Origin: Flavobacterium sp. J49
GTDB lineage: Bacteria; Bacteroidota; Bacteroidia; Flavobacteriales; Flavobacteriaceae
Reading direction: 5' to 3'
Length of the DNA stretch: 64,000 bases
Assembly: GCF_011742145.1 (NCBI RefSeq)
Contig: NZ_JAAQQU010000104.1
Location: 825,938-889,937 of the forward strand
Below, piece by piece: positions 9,269 through 18,515 of this stretch (positions within the stretch are counted from its first letter, which is position 1; every line of letters begins with the position of its first letter). The notes under the pieces were generated by a model, which saw only the letters and a program-made list of their open reading frames with translations, made no database searches and was not told the DNA's origin. A program made the translations under genes and the position numbers.

Positions 9269-10123
9269 CTATCTCACCTCTTGGTTCAAAATCAAATCGA
9301 GGTACAAGTTGATTTTGTCTTTCAATTCTTTACGCGGAGCGATAAAATCAAGGAAACCATGGTCTAATACGAATTCGGCCGTTTGGAAACCTTCCGGTAA
9401 ATCTTTTCCGGTAGTATCTCTAACTACACGTGGTCCGGCAAAACCAATCAAGGCACCTGGTTCGGAGATATTGATGTCTCCTAACATCGCGTAAGAAGCT
9501 GTTGTTCCTCCAGTAGTTGGGTCAGTACACAATGAAATGTAAGGGATTTTAGCTTCGGCTAGTTGTGCCAATTTGGCTGAAGTCTTCGCTAATTGCATCA
9601 AAGAATAAGCGGCTTCCATCATACGAGCACCACCCGATTTGGATATCATTACAAACGGAATATTATTTTTGATGGAATAATCGATACCACGGGCAATTTT
9701 TTCACCCACTACAGCACCCATAGAACCGCCGATAAAGGCAAAGTCCATACAACAAACCACCAAGTCTTTCCCTTTTGATTTACCAACACCGGTACGAACA
9801 GCATCTTTCAATCCTGTTTTGTCAATAGCGTCTTTTAATCGGTCAGAGTATTTTTTTGTATCAACAAAATTCAAAGGATCTTTAGAAGTCATTTTGGCAT
9901 CTAATTCTTTGAATTCGTTGTTATCAAACAAGATTTCGAAGTATTCTTTGCTGCCAATTCTCACGTGAAAATCATCTTCGGGACTTACCCATAGATTTCT
10001 GGCCAATTCATCTTGGTCAATAATTTTCCCCGTAGGCGATTTGTACCAAAGTCCTTTGGGAACGTCTTTTTTGTCTTCCGTAGCGGTTTGAATTCCTTTT
10101 TCTGTTCTTTTAAACCAAGCCAT
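9269..10123 (-). CDS. accD: Acetyl-CoA carboxylase carboxyltransferase subunit beta, lacking the zinc-ribbon cysteines
   Basis: 284 aa crotonase-fold carboxyltransferase subunit that, with AccA, moves carboxyl from biotin to acetyl-CoA to make malonyl-CoA. Signatures include [27 protein letters not shown] and [13 protein letters not shown]. In the E. coli protein the N-terminus carries a four-Cys zinc ribbon. Here the aligned stretch is [13 protein letters not shown] ... [10 protein letters not shown], so all four Cys are replaced and no zinc can be held in the usual way. This may be normal for Flavobacteriia. The ATG at 10121-10123 gives the common MAWFKR start. Confidence 0.96.
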   Translation of the reverse strand: MAWFKRTEKGIQTATEDKKDVPKGLWYKSPTGKIIDQDELARNLWVSPEDDFHVRIGSKEYFEILFDNNEFKELDAKMTSKDPLNFVDTKKYSDRLKDAIDKTGLKDAVRTGVGKSKGKDLVVCCMDFAFIGGSMGAVVGEKIARGIDYSIKNNIPFVMISKSGGARMMEAAYSLMQLAKTSAKLAQLAEAKIPYISLCTDPTTGGTTASYAMLGDINISEPGALIGFAGPRVVRDTTGKDLPEGFQTAEFVLDHGFLDFIAPRKELKDKINLYLDLILNQEVR

Positions 10124-10211
10124 AGTTAAGTTTATTAGTTTATGATTTGTTGTTTGCGGTGGGTTTAATTTAAAACGATAAACTACAAACGAACAAACTT
10201 AATTATATTAT

Positions 10212-11279
10212 TTATAGAGTGTTTACGTTATTCAAGTCAGCAAATGCTTGTTCTAATCTGGTATTGAAAGTGACTTCACCTTCACGAATCCATTTTCTTG
10301 GATCGTAGTGTTTTTTATTGGGTGAATCAGCGCCTTCCGGACTTCCGATTTGTGTTCTTAAATAATCAATTTTGGAAGTCATATAATCTCTGATGCCTTC
10401 GGTGAAAGCAAATTGTAAGTCGGTATCAATGTTCATTTTGATTACCCCGTAAGAAATCGCTTCTCTGATTTCTTCTAAAGTTGAACCTGAGCCACCATGG
10501 AAAACAAAGTCAACCGGATTTGGTCCTGTATTAAATTTATTTTGAACATAGTCTTGAGAGTTTTTCAAGATTTTAGGGGTCAATTTTACGTTACCCGGTT
10601 TGTAAACGCCGTGTACGTTTCCGAAAGCGGCTGCGATGGTAAATTTTGGTGAGATTTTCATCAACTCTTCGTAAGCGTAGGCCACTTCTTCCGGTTGGGT
10701 ATATAATTTTGAACTGTCAACATCAGAATTGTCAACACCGTCTTCTTCACCTCCGGTGATTCCTAATTCGATCTCCAAAGTCATGCCCATTTTGCTCATA
10801 CGAGCTAAGTATTCTTTACAAATTTCAATGTTTTCTTCGATGGGCTCTTCGGATAAATCAATCATGTGTGAAGAGAATAAAGGTTTTCCGGTTTCAGCAA
10901 AATGTTTTTCTGAAGCGTCTAATAAACCATCAATCCAAGGCAATAATTTTTTAGCACAATGGTCGGTATGTAAAATTACAGTAGCACCATAGGCTTCCGC
11001 TAGCGTATGAATATGCTTTGCTCCGGCAATTCCACCGGCAATGGCTGCTTTTTCGCCTGCATTTGACAATCCTTTTCCGGCATTAAATTGTGCGCCACCA
11101 TTCGAGAATTGAATAATCACCGGTGCGTTTAATTTGGCAGCCGTTTCCAAAACACCGTTGATAGTGCTCGAACCGATTACGTTTACCGCAGGAAGTGCAA
11201 ATCCTTTTTCTTTAGCATAATTAAAAATTGCTTGTACGTCATCTCCGGTAGCAACTCCTGGTTTGATATTGTGCGCCAT
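10212..11279 (-). CDS. fbaA: Class II fructose-bisphosphate aldolase
   Basis: 355 aa, the E. coli FbaA-like length. Zinc and active-site motifs are visible: VILHTDHCAKKLLPW, LEIELGITGGEEDG, AAFGNVHGVYKPGNV (zinc His) and VFHGGSGSTLEEI (phosphate-binding loop). It reversibly cleaves fructose-1,6-bisphosphate in glycolysis and gluconeogenesis. It lies 88 bp from accD on the same strand. A TATTTTTG element (11310-11317) upstream provides a plausible own promoter. Confidence 0.98.
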   Translation of the reverse strand: MAHNIKPGVATGDDVQAIFNYAKEKGFALPAVNVIGSSTINGVLETAAKLNAPVIIQFSNGGAQFNAGKGLSNAGEKAAIAGGIAGAKHIHTLAEAYGATVILHTDHCAKKLLPWIDGLLDASEKHFAETGKPLFSSHMIDLSEEPIEENIEICKEYLARMSKMGMTLEIELGITGGEEDGVDNSDVDSSKLYTQPEEVAYAYEELMKISPKFTIAAAFGNVHGVYKPGNVKLTPKILKNSQDYVQNKFNTGPNPVDFVFHGGSGSTLEEIREAISYGVIKMNIDTDLQFAFTEGIRDYMTSKIDYLRTQIGSPEGADSPNKKHYDPRKWIREGEVTFNTRLEQAFADLNNVNTL

Positions 11280-11309
11280 TGTTTTGTGTCGTTTTTTAAG
11301 TTAAGGTTA

Positions 11310-11317
11310 CAAAAATA
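11310..11317 (-). promoter_or_regulatory. Candidate -7 element of fbaA
   Basis: Minus strand TATTTTTG matches TAnnTTTG, about 31 bp before the start codon. No clear -33 TTG was found, so support is partial. Confidence 0.4.
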
Positions 11318-11330
11318 ATAATTTCTAATT

Positions 11331-13874
11331 TTAGAAAGGATAATTTATTCCAATATTTAAAACGGATTTATTGAAGCGCATTTCGCTAAACCATCTTTCA
11401 TTTTCTTCCAAGGCCGGATTATAGGTTTTGAATCCTAAATCCAAACGAACGATAAAGAAGTTAAAGTCATATCTGAACCCGAAGCCTGAACCTACGGCTA
11501 TATTTTCAAGAGATTGTAATCCGTTAAAAATGTAATCTTCGTCTTCGGTATTGTCTAATACATTCCAAATATTACCCACATCTGTAAAAAATGCACCATT
11601 TAATTGTTGGAATATATTAAAACGAAACTCGGTACTAAAGGTCAGTTTCATATTGGCTTCATTAAAATCCAAAAAACTACCGCTTGCGCCCGGACCTAAA
11701 CTGTAGGATTGCCAGGCTCTGATGTCATTTGTTCCTCCGGCAAAATAACTACGTGAAAAAGGAACGTCTTCAGAATTGCCGTAAGGAATAGCGATTCCCC
11801 CAAAAGCTTTGACCGCCAAAACTTTTTTACGGCTTAAATCCCAATGTTTGATGTATTCGAATTCGGTTTTGATGTATTGTGAAAATTCGACGTCCAAGAA
11901 AGTATTGGCGCCATTTTGATTCTGCAATTGCTTAGAGGCACGAGCCAAAAGAGAAAGGAGGTTTCCGGCCGATTCTACTTTGGCTTTAATGGCGTAAAAT
12001 TCGTTGTCAAAAAAATCCTTTTTTGAGGTTTTAGTAAAAGTGATGTTGGAGGCAAAAATCAAGTTGTTCTCAATCAATCTGAATCTTCTTTCCGCGATAC
12101 TCAACAACGATTTGGCATCGGGAAGCGTTACCGGGACAAGACCATTGCTTACGTCATTAAAAAAAGCCAAAACACCATCCTCAATTCTTAAATTTCCGTT
12201 TTCAAAATAAGCCGGATTTACGCTGGGATAACTTTGTGCAATTTCATTAACGGTATTGTAGGACGACTTATAAATGTTAAAGTAATTCGAAGGATTCAAG
12301 TTTTTTACAAACTGGATGTTAATCAAATCAAATTTGAAACTGGTGTTTCTTTTGGGTGTCCAATTGTAGGTTAGCGAGCTCGTAAAGTTCTGTTTGTCTA
12401 AACCGATATTGGTTTGTTTCGAATAACCTACACTCAAAGTGGTGTAAGGAATCATGGTTTTCGGTATGATTTTGTCTGTTTTGAAAGGCAAAAAGATACG
12501 CGGGAAATTCAATTTGGCATCAACCCCAATTTCTGAAATATTAAAGAAAGTATCGTTGGGATTGCTCAAATCTTTTGAAGAACCAATATTTCCTCTAAAG
12601 CCTATTTCAAAGGTTTCTGCACCATTAAACACGTTGCGAATACTTAAGAAGGTATTTCCGGTTATCCCAAAGTCTTGAATATTGGAATGGGTGAAATCGG
12701 TTGAAAATCCGAATGTGTATTTTTTTCTTGGGGTTAAATAAACATTGGCAATCAAACTGTTCTTTTGGGTTTTGTCTTCTATATATTGAATCAACGGATA
12801 GTTGAATACTTTGAGATTACTCAAATATCTAGAAGTAACCGAAGTTCTGAAATCTGAAAAATAATTGCCTTTGGTCACAAAAATCCCATCAGTTATGGCT
12901 TTAGGACGGTATTTTAATTTATTGGTACTGTATAATGTAAAGTCGTTGTAAGTTGCACTGTCCTTGATGGCCGCATTGGGATTTGTCGGACTGTGATCGG
13001 TAAAAATATTGACTTTGCTGATTTTGTATAACTCAAATGGTTTTGTTTGTATACTGTCTTCAGTTCGAATGATTTCATTTTCGATGACCAAGTTTACCGT
13101 TGGTTTGTGTTTTTTGTTAATGGTATCAATGTCAAAACTCACATAATTTTGTTGGAAGCGAAAAGCGCCATTGTTTCTGAAATCTTCGGTGATGCGCTTT
13201 TTTTCTTCAATAAAAGTACTAGTTTCATATCGTTGGCCGGTTTTTATCAGGGAGCTTTTTTTTCTCAACTGATAAATAGAATCCAAAGGTGCGCTGGCAA
13301 TATAAGCATTGAGGCTGTCAATGATGTAAGGTTTTCCGGTACTGATGTCATAGCGAAGTTTGACCTTTTTCTTATCAATAGTGTCTATTTTATATTTTGA
13401 GGTTACATCAAAATAACCGCGGTTGTAGTAGTAAGATTTTAAACGGCGCAAAGACTTTTTGGTACTTGTGGTGTCAAGTATTACAGGTGCTTCACCGGTT
13501 TTTCTCAAAAAATTGTCAAGACCCGAATAGAGAAAAGATTCGCCAAGACGCTTGACTTGTTTTTTAGAGAGCCAATTCGCTTTTCGGTAATAGCGTTTGG
13601 GATTTTTGATCATTTTGGCTTTGAACAAAGAGTCTGATTTAGGCTTAGCCAAATTATAAAGGTTCAGCCTAAGACGATAACCCAAAATGGAGCTGTTCTG
13701 CTTTTGGTACAACTGATTGGTGACTTCTTCCAAATTGCTTTTTTGGCCATCAACATAGATATCGTTTTTAGTAAGTAGTCTTTTTCCATCCGGAACCCTT
13801 TTTGTAGAGTTACAACCAAAGATAATTAGCCCGGTTAGAATAAATAGTGATATTTTTGTGATACTCTTTTTCAA
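11331..13874 (-). CDS. BamA/TamA family outer-membrane lipoprotein
   Basis: 847 aa. The N-terminal signal ends in a lipobox (LIIFGC, Cys about 21). POTRA-like repeats follow (about 30-300, e.g. RRLKSYYYNRGYFDVTSKY), then a C-terminal Omp85 surface-antigen barrel (about 480-847) containing SYFAGGTNDIRAWQSYSLGPG, the family's loop-6 RGF/RAW-type motif. Omp85 proteins insert or export outer-membrane proteins. A lipoprotein version is seen in Bacteroidota and its client is unknown. The only in-frame start is TTG (13872-13874), 36 bp from the divergent RNA methylase ATG. Confidence 0.9.
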   Translation of the reverse strand: MKKSITKISLFILTGLIIFGCNSTKRVPDGKRLLTKNDIYVDGQKSNLEEVTNQLYQKQNSSILGYRLRLNLYNLAKPKSDSLFKAKMIKNPKRYYRKANWLSKKQVKRLGESFLYSGLDNFLRKTGEAPVILDTTSTKKSLRRLKSYYYNRGYFDVTSKYKIDTIDKKKVKLRYDISTGKPYIIDSLNAYIASAPLDSIYQLRKKSSLIKTGQRYETSTFIEEKKRITEDFRNNGAFRFQQNYVSFDIDTINKKHKPTVNLVIENEIIRTEDSIQTKPFELYKISKVNIFTDHSPTNPNAAIKDSATYNDFTLYSTNKLKYRPKAITDGIFVTKGNYFSDFRTSVTSRYLSNLKVFNYPLIQYIEDKTQKNSLIANVYLTPRKKYTFGFSTDFTHSNIQDFGITGNTFLSIRNVFNGAETFEIGFRGNIGSSKDLSNPNDTFFNISEIGVDAKLNFPRIFLPFKTDKIIPKTMIPYTTLSVGYSKQTNIGLDKQNFTSSLTYNWTPKRNTSFKFDLINIQFVKNLNPSNYFNIYKSSYNTVNEIAQSYPSVNPAYFENGNLRIEDGVLAFFNDVSNGLVPVTLPDAKSLLSIAERRFRLIENNLIFASNITFTKTSKKDFFDNEFYAIKAKVESAGNLLSLLARASKQLQNQNGANTFLDVEFSQYIKTEFEYIKHWDLSRKKVLAVKAFGGIAIPYGNSEDVPFSRSYFAGGTNDIRAWQSYSLGPGASGSFLDFNEANMKLTFSTEFRFNIFQQLNGAFFTDVGNIWNVLDNTEDEDYIFNGLQSLENIAVGSGFGFRYDFNFFIVRLDLGFKTYNPALEENERWFSEMRFNKSVLNIGINYPF

Positions 13875-13910
13875 TTTTGTGAAATATTTAATTCAAAAAT
13901 ACAGTATTTT

Positions 13911-14639
13911 ATGGTTAGTAAAAACCAAATAAAATTAATTACCAGTCTTCAACATAAAAAATACCGTAACGAGCATCAATTGTTTATAGCCGAAGGTGTA
14001 AAAGTAATACAGGAATTGTTACAATCAAATATTGTGCTGGAACATTTATTTGTTACAGAAAGTATTTTTGATACTCTTAATCCGGCACAAAAAACCCTAA
14101 TCAAAGAAGCCGATATGAAGCGAATCTCTGCCTTGGTTTCTCCGAGTTCGTGTTTGGCCATTTTCAAAATCCCAAAAGCCAAAACCATAGAGGATAAAGG
14201 TTTGATTGTGGCGCTCGACGATATTCGTGATCCCGGGAATTTGGGAACAATCATTCGACTTTGCGATTGGTTTGGGGTTAAACAATTGGTTTGTTCCAAT
14301 GAAACGGTTGATGTGTATAATCCCAAAGTAATTCAGGCTACTATGGGCTCGATTGCCAGAGTGAATGTCCATTATGTTGATCTGAACACGTTTGTTTCTC
14401 AAACCAAACTACCGGTTTTTGGAACTTTTATGGATGGAAATAATATTTACAAAGAAGCTCTTCCTACAGATGGCATTTTAATCTTTGGCAATGAAGCCAA
14501 TGGGATTTCTCCTTCTTTAGAGAAAATAATCAAAAACCGAATCGCCATTCCGAGATTTGGAGATGTTCAACAAACGGAGAGTCTAAACGTAGCCACTGCG
14601 ACAGCTGTTTGTTTGAGCGAATTTAAAAGGAATTCTTAG
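13911..14639 (+). CDS. SPOUT (TrmH/SpoU) RNA 2'-O-methyltransferase
   Basis: 242 aa. An N-terminal substrate-binding domain (about 1-95, FIAEGVKVIQELL) precedes the SPOUT knot domain with DDIRDPGNLGTIIRLCDWFG, ILIFGNEANGIS and IPRFGDVQQTESLNVATATA, the three SpoU motifs. It uses SAM to methylate ribose in rRNA or tRNA, and the exact target cannot be read from sequence. It is divergent from the Omp85 gene and overlaps the 3' end of porT by 4 nt (convergent). Confidence 0.93.
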   Translation: MVSKNQIKLITSLQHKKYRNEHQLFIAEGVKVIQELLQSNIVLEHLFVTESIFDTLNPAQKTLIKEADMKRISALVSPSSCLAIFKIPKAKTIEDKGLIVALDDIRDPGNLGTIIRLCDWFGVKQLVCSNETVDVYNPKVIQATMGSIARVNVHYVDLNTFVSQTKLPVFGTFMDGNNIYKEALPTDGILIFGNEANGISPSLEKIIKNRIAIPRFGDVQQTESLNVATATAVCLSEFKRNS

Positions 14640-15337
14640 TGGAAAGTAAAGTTGATTAAAACCGCACGGGTTTTCAACGATTCAATGTTGCCTGTCCACG
14701 GACTGTTAGGGTCATCATCGCGGATCAACTCGTCATTAAATCCGAAAACACCTCTGATAGAAGGTGAGAATTTGAAGTATTCAAAATACAAGTCAATCCC
14801 GAAACCAAAAGTATAATTCTGTGTCCAAGGTTTGACCCTGAATTTTTGTTCAGAGTTGTCGTCTTTTGATTTGGAATTACTCGATAAGTTTAAAGTGCTT
14901 CCAACACCACCGAGTAAGTAAGGTCTAACATTTCCGGTGCGTAAGGAGGAAAATTTTAGCATTAAAGGAAAGTCGATATAAGTTGCTTTTACTTCCCTCA
15001 ATGCATCGCGTTCATTGGTAAATCCGGGATAAGTCAAAGTTCTGCTGGCATAATACAATCCGGGTTCGAAACGCAATTCTACATATTCGTGTAACCTCAA
15101 AACCCCGACCAATCCTACGTTAAAACCGGTATGTCCTTTGACATTAATATCCTGTCCGGGCACTTTGTAATCGGTTTTGAAATCAAAAGAACTAAACCCT
15201 AAAAAATAACCCCAATAGACTCTTTGCTTGTCAAAGTTTTCCAAATTAACAATAGGATCTTTAGAAAAGATGCTTGTTCCAAATTGCGCTTGAGCAGTAA
15301 GGTTAAAAAGGACAAAAAGGACAATTAATTTCTTCAT
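14636..15337 (-). CDS. porT: PorT family protein, type IX secretion system component
   Basis: 233 aa. A signal peptide (about 1-18, ending AQAQ) precedes an 8-strand-like beta-barrel with alternating polar and aromatic stretches (GYFLGFSSFDFKTDY, VELRFEPGLYYASRTL, NYTFGFGIDLYFEYFKFSP). It matches my memory of PorT, an outer-membrane protein needed for T9SS-dependent secretion of adhesins and enzymes. Position directly after ubiE is also as I recall it in Flavobacterium. The generic outer-membrane-barrel fold makes a broader label possible. Confidence 0.82.
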   Translation of the reverse strand: MKKLIVLFVLFNLTAQAQFGTSIFSKDPIVNLENFDKQRVYWGYFLGFSSFDFKTDYKVPGQDINVKGHTGFNVGLVGVLRLHEYVELRFEPGLYYASRTLTYPGFTNERDALREVKATYIDFPLMLKFSSLRTGNVRPYLLGGVGSTLNLSSNSKSKDDNSEQKFRVKPWTQNYTFGFGIDLYFEYFKFSPSIRGVFGFNDELIRDDDPNSPWTGNIESLKTRAVLINFTFH

Positions 15338-15360
15338 TAGTATGCGTGCAACTTCAGTTT

Positions 15361-16095
15361 TTATTTTTTTGTGGCGGTGTAAATAGTGGCTACTCCAAAA
15401 GTTTGTGGCATGGCTTTACATTCTATAAACGAAACTTTTCGCAAAATATTGTTTAAAGCTTCTCCAAAAGGAAAATTGGCTGCCGATTCTGAAAGATAAC
15501 CATAGGCTTTATTGTCTTTTGAAAAGAGCTTTCCAATCAAAGGAAGAATGAATTTGGTGTAAAAACCATAGCCTTGCTTGAACGGAAATTTTGTCGGTAC
15601 CGAAGTCTCTAAAATCACAAAAATGCCGTTTGGTTTTAAAACCCTGTAAATTTCGGCTAAACCTTTTTCCAAAGTTTCAAAATTTCTGATGCCGAAAGAA
15701 ACTGTAATGGCATCAAAATAATTATCGGGATAAGGAATGTTTTCACTGTCGCCTACGACCATTTCTATTTTGTCTGCCAAGTTTTTATCCAGAATTTTTT
15801 TCTTGCCAACTTCAAGCATTCCAACCGATAAATCCAAGCCGATAATTTTCTTCGCTGCTGTAGATTCGGCCATCATGATGGCTAAATCGCCGGTTCCGGT
15901 GGCTATGTCAAGTGCGTTTTCGGGATTTTTGGCTTTGACCAATTCGATTACTTTCTTTCTCCATTTAACATCAATACCCATCGAAATGACTCTGTTCAAG
16001 CCATCATATTCTCCCGAAATGGTATCAAACATTTGGGTGACTTGTTCTTTTTTGCCTAAGGTAGATTCCTTATAGGGTGTAATTTGCTTTGACAT
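15361..16095 (-). CDS. ubiE: Demethylmenaquinone methyltransferase (UbiE/MenG)
   Basis: 244 aa from ATG 16093-16095. A TTG two codons upstream is less likely. SAM-dependent class I methyltransferase with ALDIATGTGDLAIMMAE (motif I, about 62-78), the UbiE signature YDGLNRVISMGID and VSFGIRNFETLEKGLAEIYRVLKPNG. It performs the last methylation in menaquinone synthesis, the quinone expected in Bacteroidota. It precedes porT by 23 bp on the same strand. Confidence 0.96.
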   Translation of the reverse strand: MSKQITPYKESTLGKKEQVTQMFDTISGEYDGLNRVISMGIDVKWRKKVIELVKAKNPENALDIATGTGDLAIMMAESTAAKKIIGLDLSVGMLEVGKKKILDKNLADKIEMVVGDSENIPYPDNYFDAITVSFGIRNFETLEKGLAEIYRVLKPNGIFVILETSVPTKFPFKQGYGFYTKFILPLIGKLFSKDNKAYGYLSESAANFPFGEALNNILRKVSFIECKAMPQTFGVATIYTATKK

Positions 16096-16207
16096 TCTCA
16101 AATTTTTAACTGCGTTGAGTTCGACCTAACGGTCTCGGGTGACAAATATAAGCCAATATTTTAATTGCGATAAGGCTTATGATTTTCTTTAAGAATTGTG
16201 GAATGAA

Positions 16208-16693
16208 TTATGGTTTTCTGACAAAGGTTTGAAATGTAAAATCAAATTCATGTCGCTCGTCTCGGGGATGAAACTCTTCAAAAACCAATTGCCATTCGCT
16301 TAAATCAATTTCCGGGAAAAAAGTATCGGCTTCAAAGAAATGATGCACTCTGGTAATGTCAACTTTATCCGCTCTGGCTATGGATTGTTGGTAGATTTGG
16401 CCTCCGCCGATGACAAAAATGTCTTCTTCTTTGGGACAAACTTCAATGGCTTTCTCCAAGGAATCAACTACAATGCAACCTTCGGGTTGGTAACCTTTTT
16501 GGCGCGAAATAATTACGTGTGTTCTGTTGGGCAAAGGTTTAGGAAAACTTTCAAAAGTTTTTCTGCCCATGATAATATAATGACCGGATGTCAGGGCTTT
16601 GAATCTTTTAAAATCATCGGGCAAATGCCAAAGGAGTTGGTTGTCTTTACCCAGGGCATTGTTTTCAGCCACAGCGGCTATGAGTGTTATCAT
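16208..16693 (-). CDS. folA: Dihydrofolate reductase
   Basis: 161 aa, the typical chromosomal DHFR length. Motifs: LIAAVAENNALGKDNQLLWHLPDD (residue 3 onward; cofactor, substrate and catalytic Asp region), GHYIIMGRKTFESF (NADPH binding) and DIFVIGGGQIYQ. It regenerates tetrahydrofolate, needed here by thyA (about 1 kb away), purH and metF/metH. Its ATG overlaps the stop of the upstream 2TM-domain gene by one base (TAATG), so the two are translationally coupled. Confidence 0.98.
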   Translation of the reverse strand: MITLIAAVAENNALGKDNQLLWHLPDDFKRFKALTSGHYIIMGRKTFESFPKPLPNRTHVIISRQKGYQPEGCIVVDSLEKAIEVCPKEEDIFVIGGGQIYQQSIARADKVDITRVHHFFEADTFFPEIDLSEWQLVFEEFHPRDERHEFDFTFQTFVRKP

Positions 16694-17028
16694 TATTTTG
16701 TGGGGTTTGTGTTTTCCAAGTCGTTTTTGAGTTGTTCAACTTTTTTGGTTTGTTTGAGCATCAACTTGTCTATTTGGGCTCTTTCCCAGTTTTTATTCAT
16801 AAAACTATCGGTAATGAGTACTTTGATGACATGAAAAATAAAAAGGCTGCTCCAAACCGCTACTATCCATATCCACCAATTGGTTTCGTCGTGAAAGTTC
16901 AACAAATGATTGGCCGAAAACAAAAAGACACTGCCAATGCTAAGCACAATAAAGTGTTGAAACAAACGCTTTTTCTGGTTGATTCTGTTCCGGGCGTATT
17001 CGTATAATTCGTGTTGGTTACTCTCCAT
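16693..17028 (-). CDS. 2TM domain-containing small membrane protein
   Basis: 111 aa with two hydrophobic helices (about 24-42 and 50-68, around WWIWIVAVWSSLFIFHVIK), flanked by an N-terminal YEYARNRINQKKRLFQHF segment and a charged C-terminal helix. This matches the 2TM domain found in Bacteroidota and some histidine kinases. Function is unknown. It overlaps folA by one nucleotide and appears co-transcribed with it. Confidence 0.85.
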   Translation of the reverse strand: MESNQHELYEYARNRINQKKRLFQHFIVLSIGSVFLFSANHLLNFHDETNWWIWIVAVWSSLFIFHVIKVLITDSFMNKNWERAQIDKLMLKQTKKVEQLKNDLENTNPTK

Positions 17029-17206
17029 AAGACGAAATTTGTGCTTTAAAGATAAAATTTATTTTTAAAATGATAAAATCTCATTTTGGGATAATGTATT
17101 ACGAAACCGATTTCTTAATCACAGATGTAAAATTTAAGGGTATTTTAATTGTAAATCTTCTTTTAAATTGGCTATGTTTTTGGCAATCTCGTAAAAATAA
17201 TTGCGC

Positions 17207-17239
17207 TTGTAAAACCTATAAAAAAATCGCTTTACTTTG
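17207..17239 (+). promoter_or_regulatory. Promoter of the small glycogen-binding-like gene
   Basis: TTG (17207-17209), a 23 nt spacer and TACTTTG (17233-17239), followed by the gene start at 17267. This is close to the Bacteroidota consensus. Confidence 0.5.
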
Positions 17240-17266
17240 CCTCAGTAATCTATAAATGAATTAGTT

Positions 17267-17563
17267 ATGGCTATCAAGAAACAAGTTATAAAAACAAAAC
17301 CGGTTGTTAAAGTTACCTTTTCAATCGAGGCAAAAGAAGCAAATGCAGCTGCAGTAGTTGGTGATTTCAATAATTGGAATCCGGCTGAAGGAGAATTATC
17401 TAAATTGAAAAACGGAACCTTCAAAGCTACTTTTGATTTACCAAAAGACAACTCTTTCGAGTTTAAATATTTAGTGGATGGTTCTTATATAAACGATCCG
17501 GAGGCAGACAGTTATGCATATAACGAATTTGCCGGAGCAGAAAATAGTGTGTTAGCACTATAG
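17267..17563 (+). CDS. Small early-set / glycogen-recognition (AMPK1_CBM-like) domain protein
   Basis: 98 aa, essentially one immunoglobulin-like early-set domain. It has VTFSIEAKEANAAAVVGDFNNWNP and FEFKYLVDGSYINDPEAD, matching the isoamylase N-terminal or CBM48 fold. No catalytic domain is attached. Such stand-alone modules may bind alpha-glucan, but the role is unknown. It is a single-gene unit with its own promoter and a strong terminator directly after it. Confidence 0.85.
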   Translation: MAIKKQVIKTKPVVKVTFSIEAKEANAAAVVGDFNNWNPAEGELSKLKNGTFKATFDLPKDNSFEFKYLVDGSYINDPEADSYAYNEFAGAENSVLAL

Positions 17564-17581
17564 GTTTTAGTTTTGGTTAGG

Positions 17582-17616
17582 AAAAAATCCGTTTCGGTTT
17601 CGAGGCGGATTTTTTG
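17582..17616. terminator. Bidirectional terminator between the early-set gene and thyA
   Basis: Perfect 10-bp stem AAAAAATCCG / CGGATTTTTT with a GT-rich loop. A- and T-runs on both sides serve the convergent genes at 17563 and 17620. Confidence 0.85.
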
Positions 17617-17619
17617 TTT

Positions 17620-18444
17620 TTATACCGCTACAGCACCTTTAATATGCGGATGCGGATCATAATCCACTAAGGTGAAATCTTCAAACGTGAAGTCAAAAAT
17701 GTTTTTTACTTCAGGATTTAAAATCATTTTTGGTAGTGGTCTTGGTTCGCGTGACAATTGCAATTCCACTTGTTCGAAATGGTTGTTGTAAATGTGGGCA
17801 TCGCCAAAAGTATGGATGAATTCACCCACTTGCAAGTCACATACCTGAGCAATCATCATTGTAAACAAAGCATAAGACGCAATATTGAACGGAACGCCCA
17901 AGAAAATATCGGCACTTCTTTGGTACAGTTGGCAAGACAATTTCCCATCGGCCACATAAAACTGAAAGAATGCATGACACGGCGGTAAAGCCGCTTTCCC
18001 ATTCGCTACATTTTCTGAAAAAGATTTTGAAGTATCCGGCAAAACTGATGGATTCCAGGCGGAAACCAACATGCGACGGCTGTTTGGATTTGTCTTTAAA
18101 GTCTCAATTAATTCGGTGATTTGGTCGATTTCTTCACTGTTCCAATTACGCCATTGGTGACCGTACACCGGACCTAAATCGCCATTTTCATCCGCCCATT
18201 CGTCCCAAATTTTCACCCCGTTTTCTTTAAGGTAGCCAATATTGGTATCGCCTTTTAAAAACCAAAGCAATTCATAGATAATCGATTTTAAATGCAACTT
18301 TTTGGTCGTCACCATGGGGAAACCTTCGCTTAAATCAAATCGCATTTGGTAACCAAAAACACTTTTGGTTCCGGTTCCGGTTCTGTCTCCTTTTTGGCAA
18401 CCGTTTTCCAAAACGTGTCGCATTAAATCGTGGTATTGCTTCAT
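17620..18444 (-). CDS. thyA: Thymidylate synthase
   Basis: 274 aa folate-dependent ThyA. Visible signatures: [20 protein letters not shown] (folate/dUMP arginine), [19 protein letters not shown], the active-site Cys in [30 protein letters not shown] and [12 protein letters not shown]. It converts dUMP to dTMP and produces dihydrofolate, which the nearby folA recycles. A gap of 71 bp separates it from the upstream nuclease gene. That gap has the imperfect palindrome GGTTATTTGGTTATT/AATAACC. Confidence 0.98.
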   Translation of the reverse strand: MKQYHDLMRHVLENGCQKGDRTGTGTKSVFGYQMRFDLSEGFPMVTTKKLHLKSIIYELLWFLKGDTNIGYLKENGVKIWDEWADENGDLGPVYGHQWRNWNSEEIDQITELIETLKTNPNSRRMLVSAWNPSVLPDTSKSFSENVANGKAALPPCHAFFQFYVADGKLSCQLYQRSADIFLGVPFNIASYALFTMMIAQVCDLQVGEFIHTFGDAHIYNNHFEQVELQLSREPRPLPKMILNPEVKNIFDFTFEDFTLVDYDPHPHIKGAVAV

Positions 18445-18515
18445 TTTTATGTTGATTTGGTTATTTGGTTATTTGTTAATTCGAATAACCAAATTAACGA
18501 ATAACCGAATTAACT

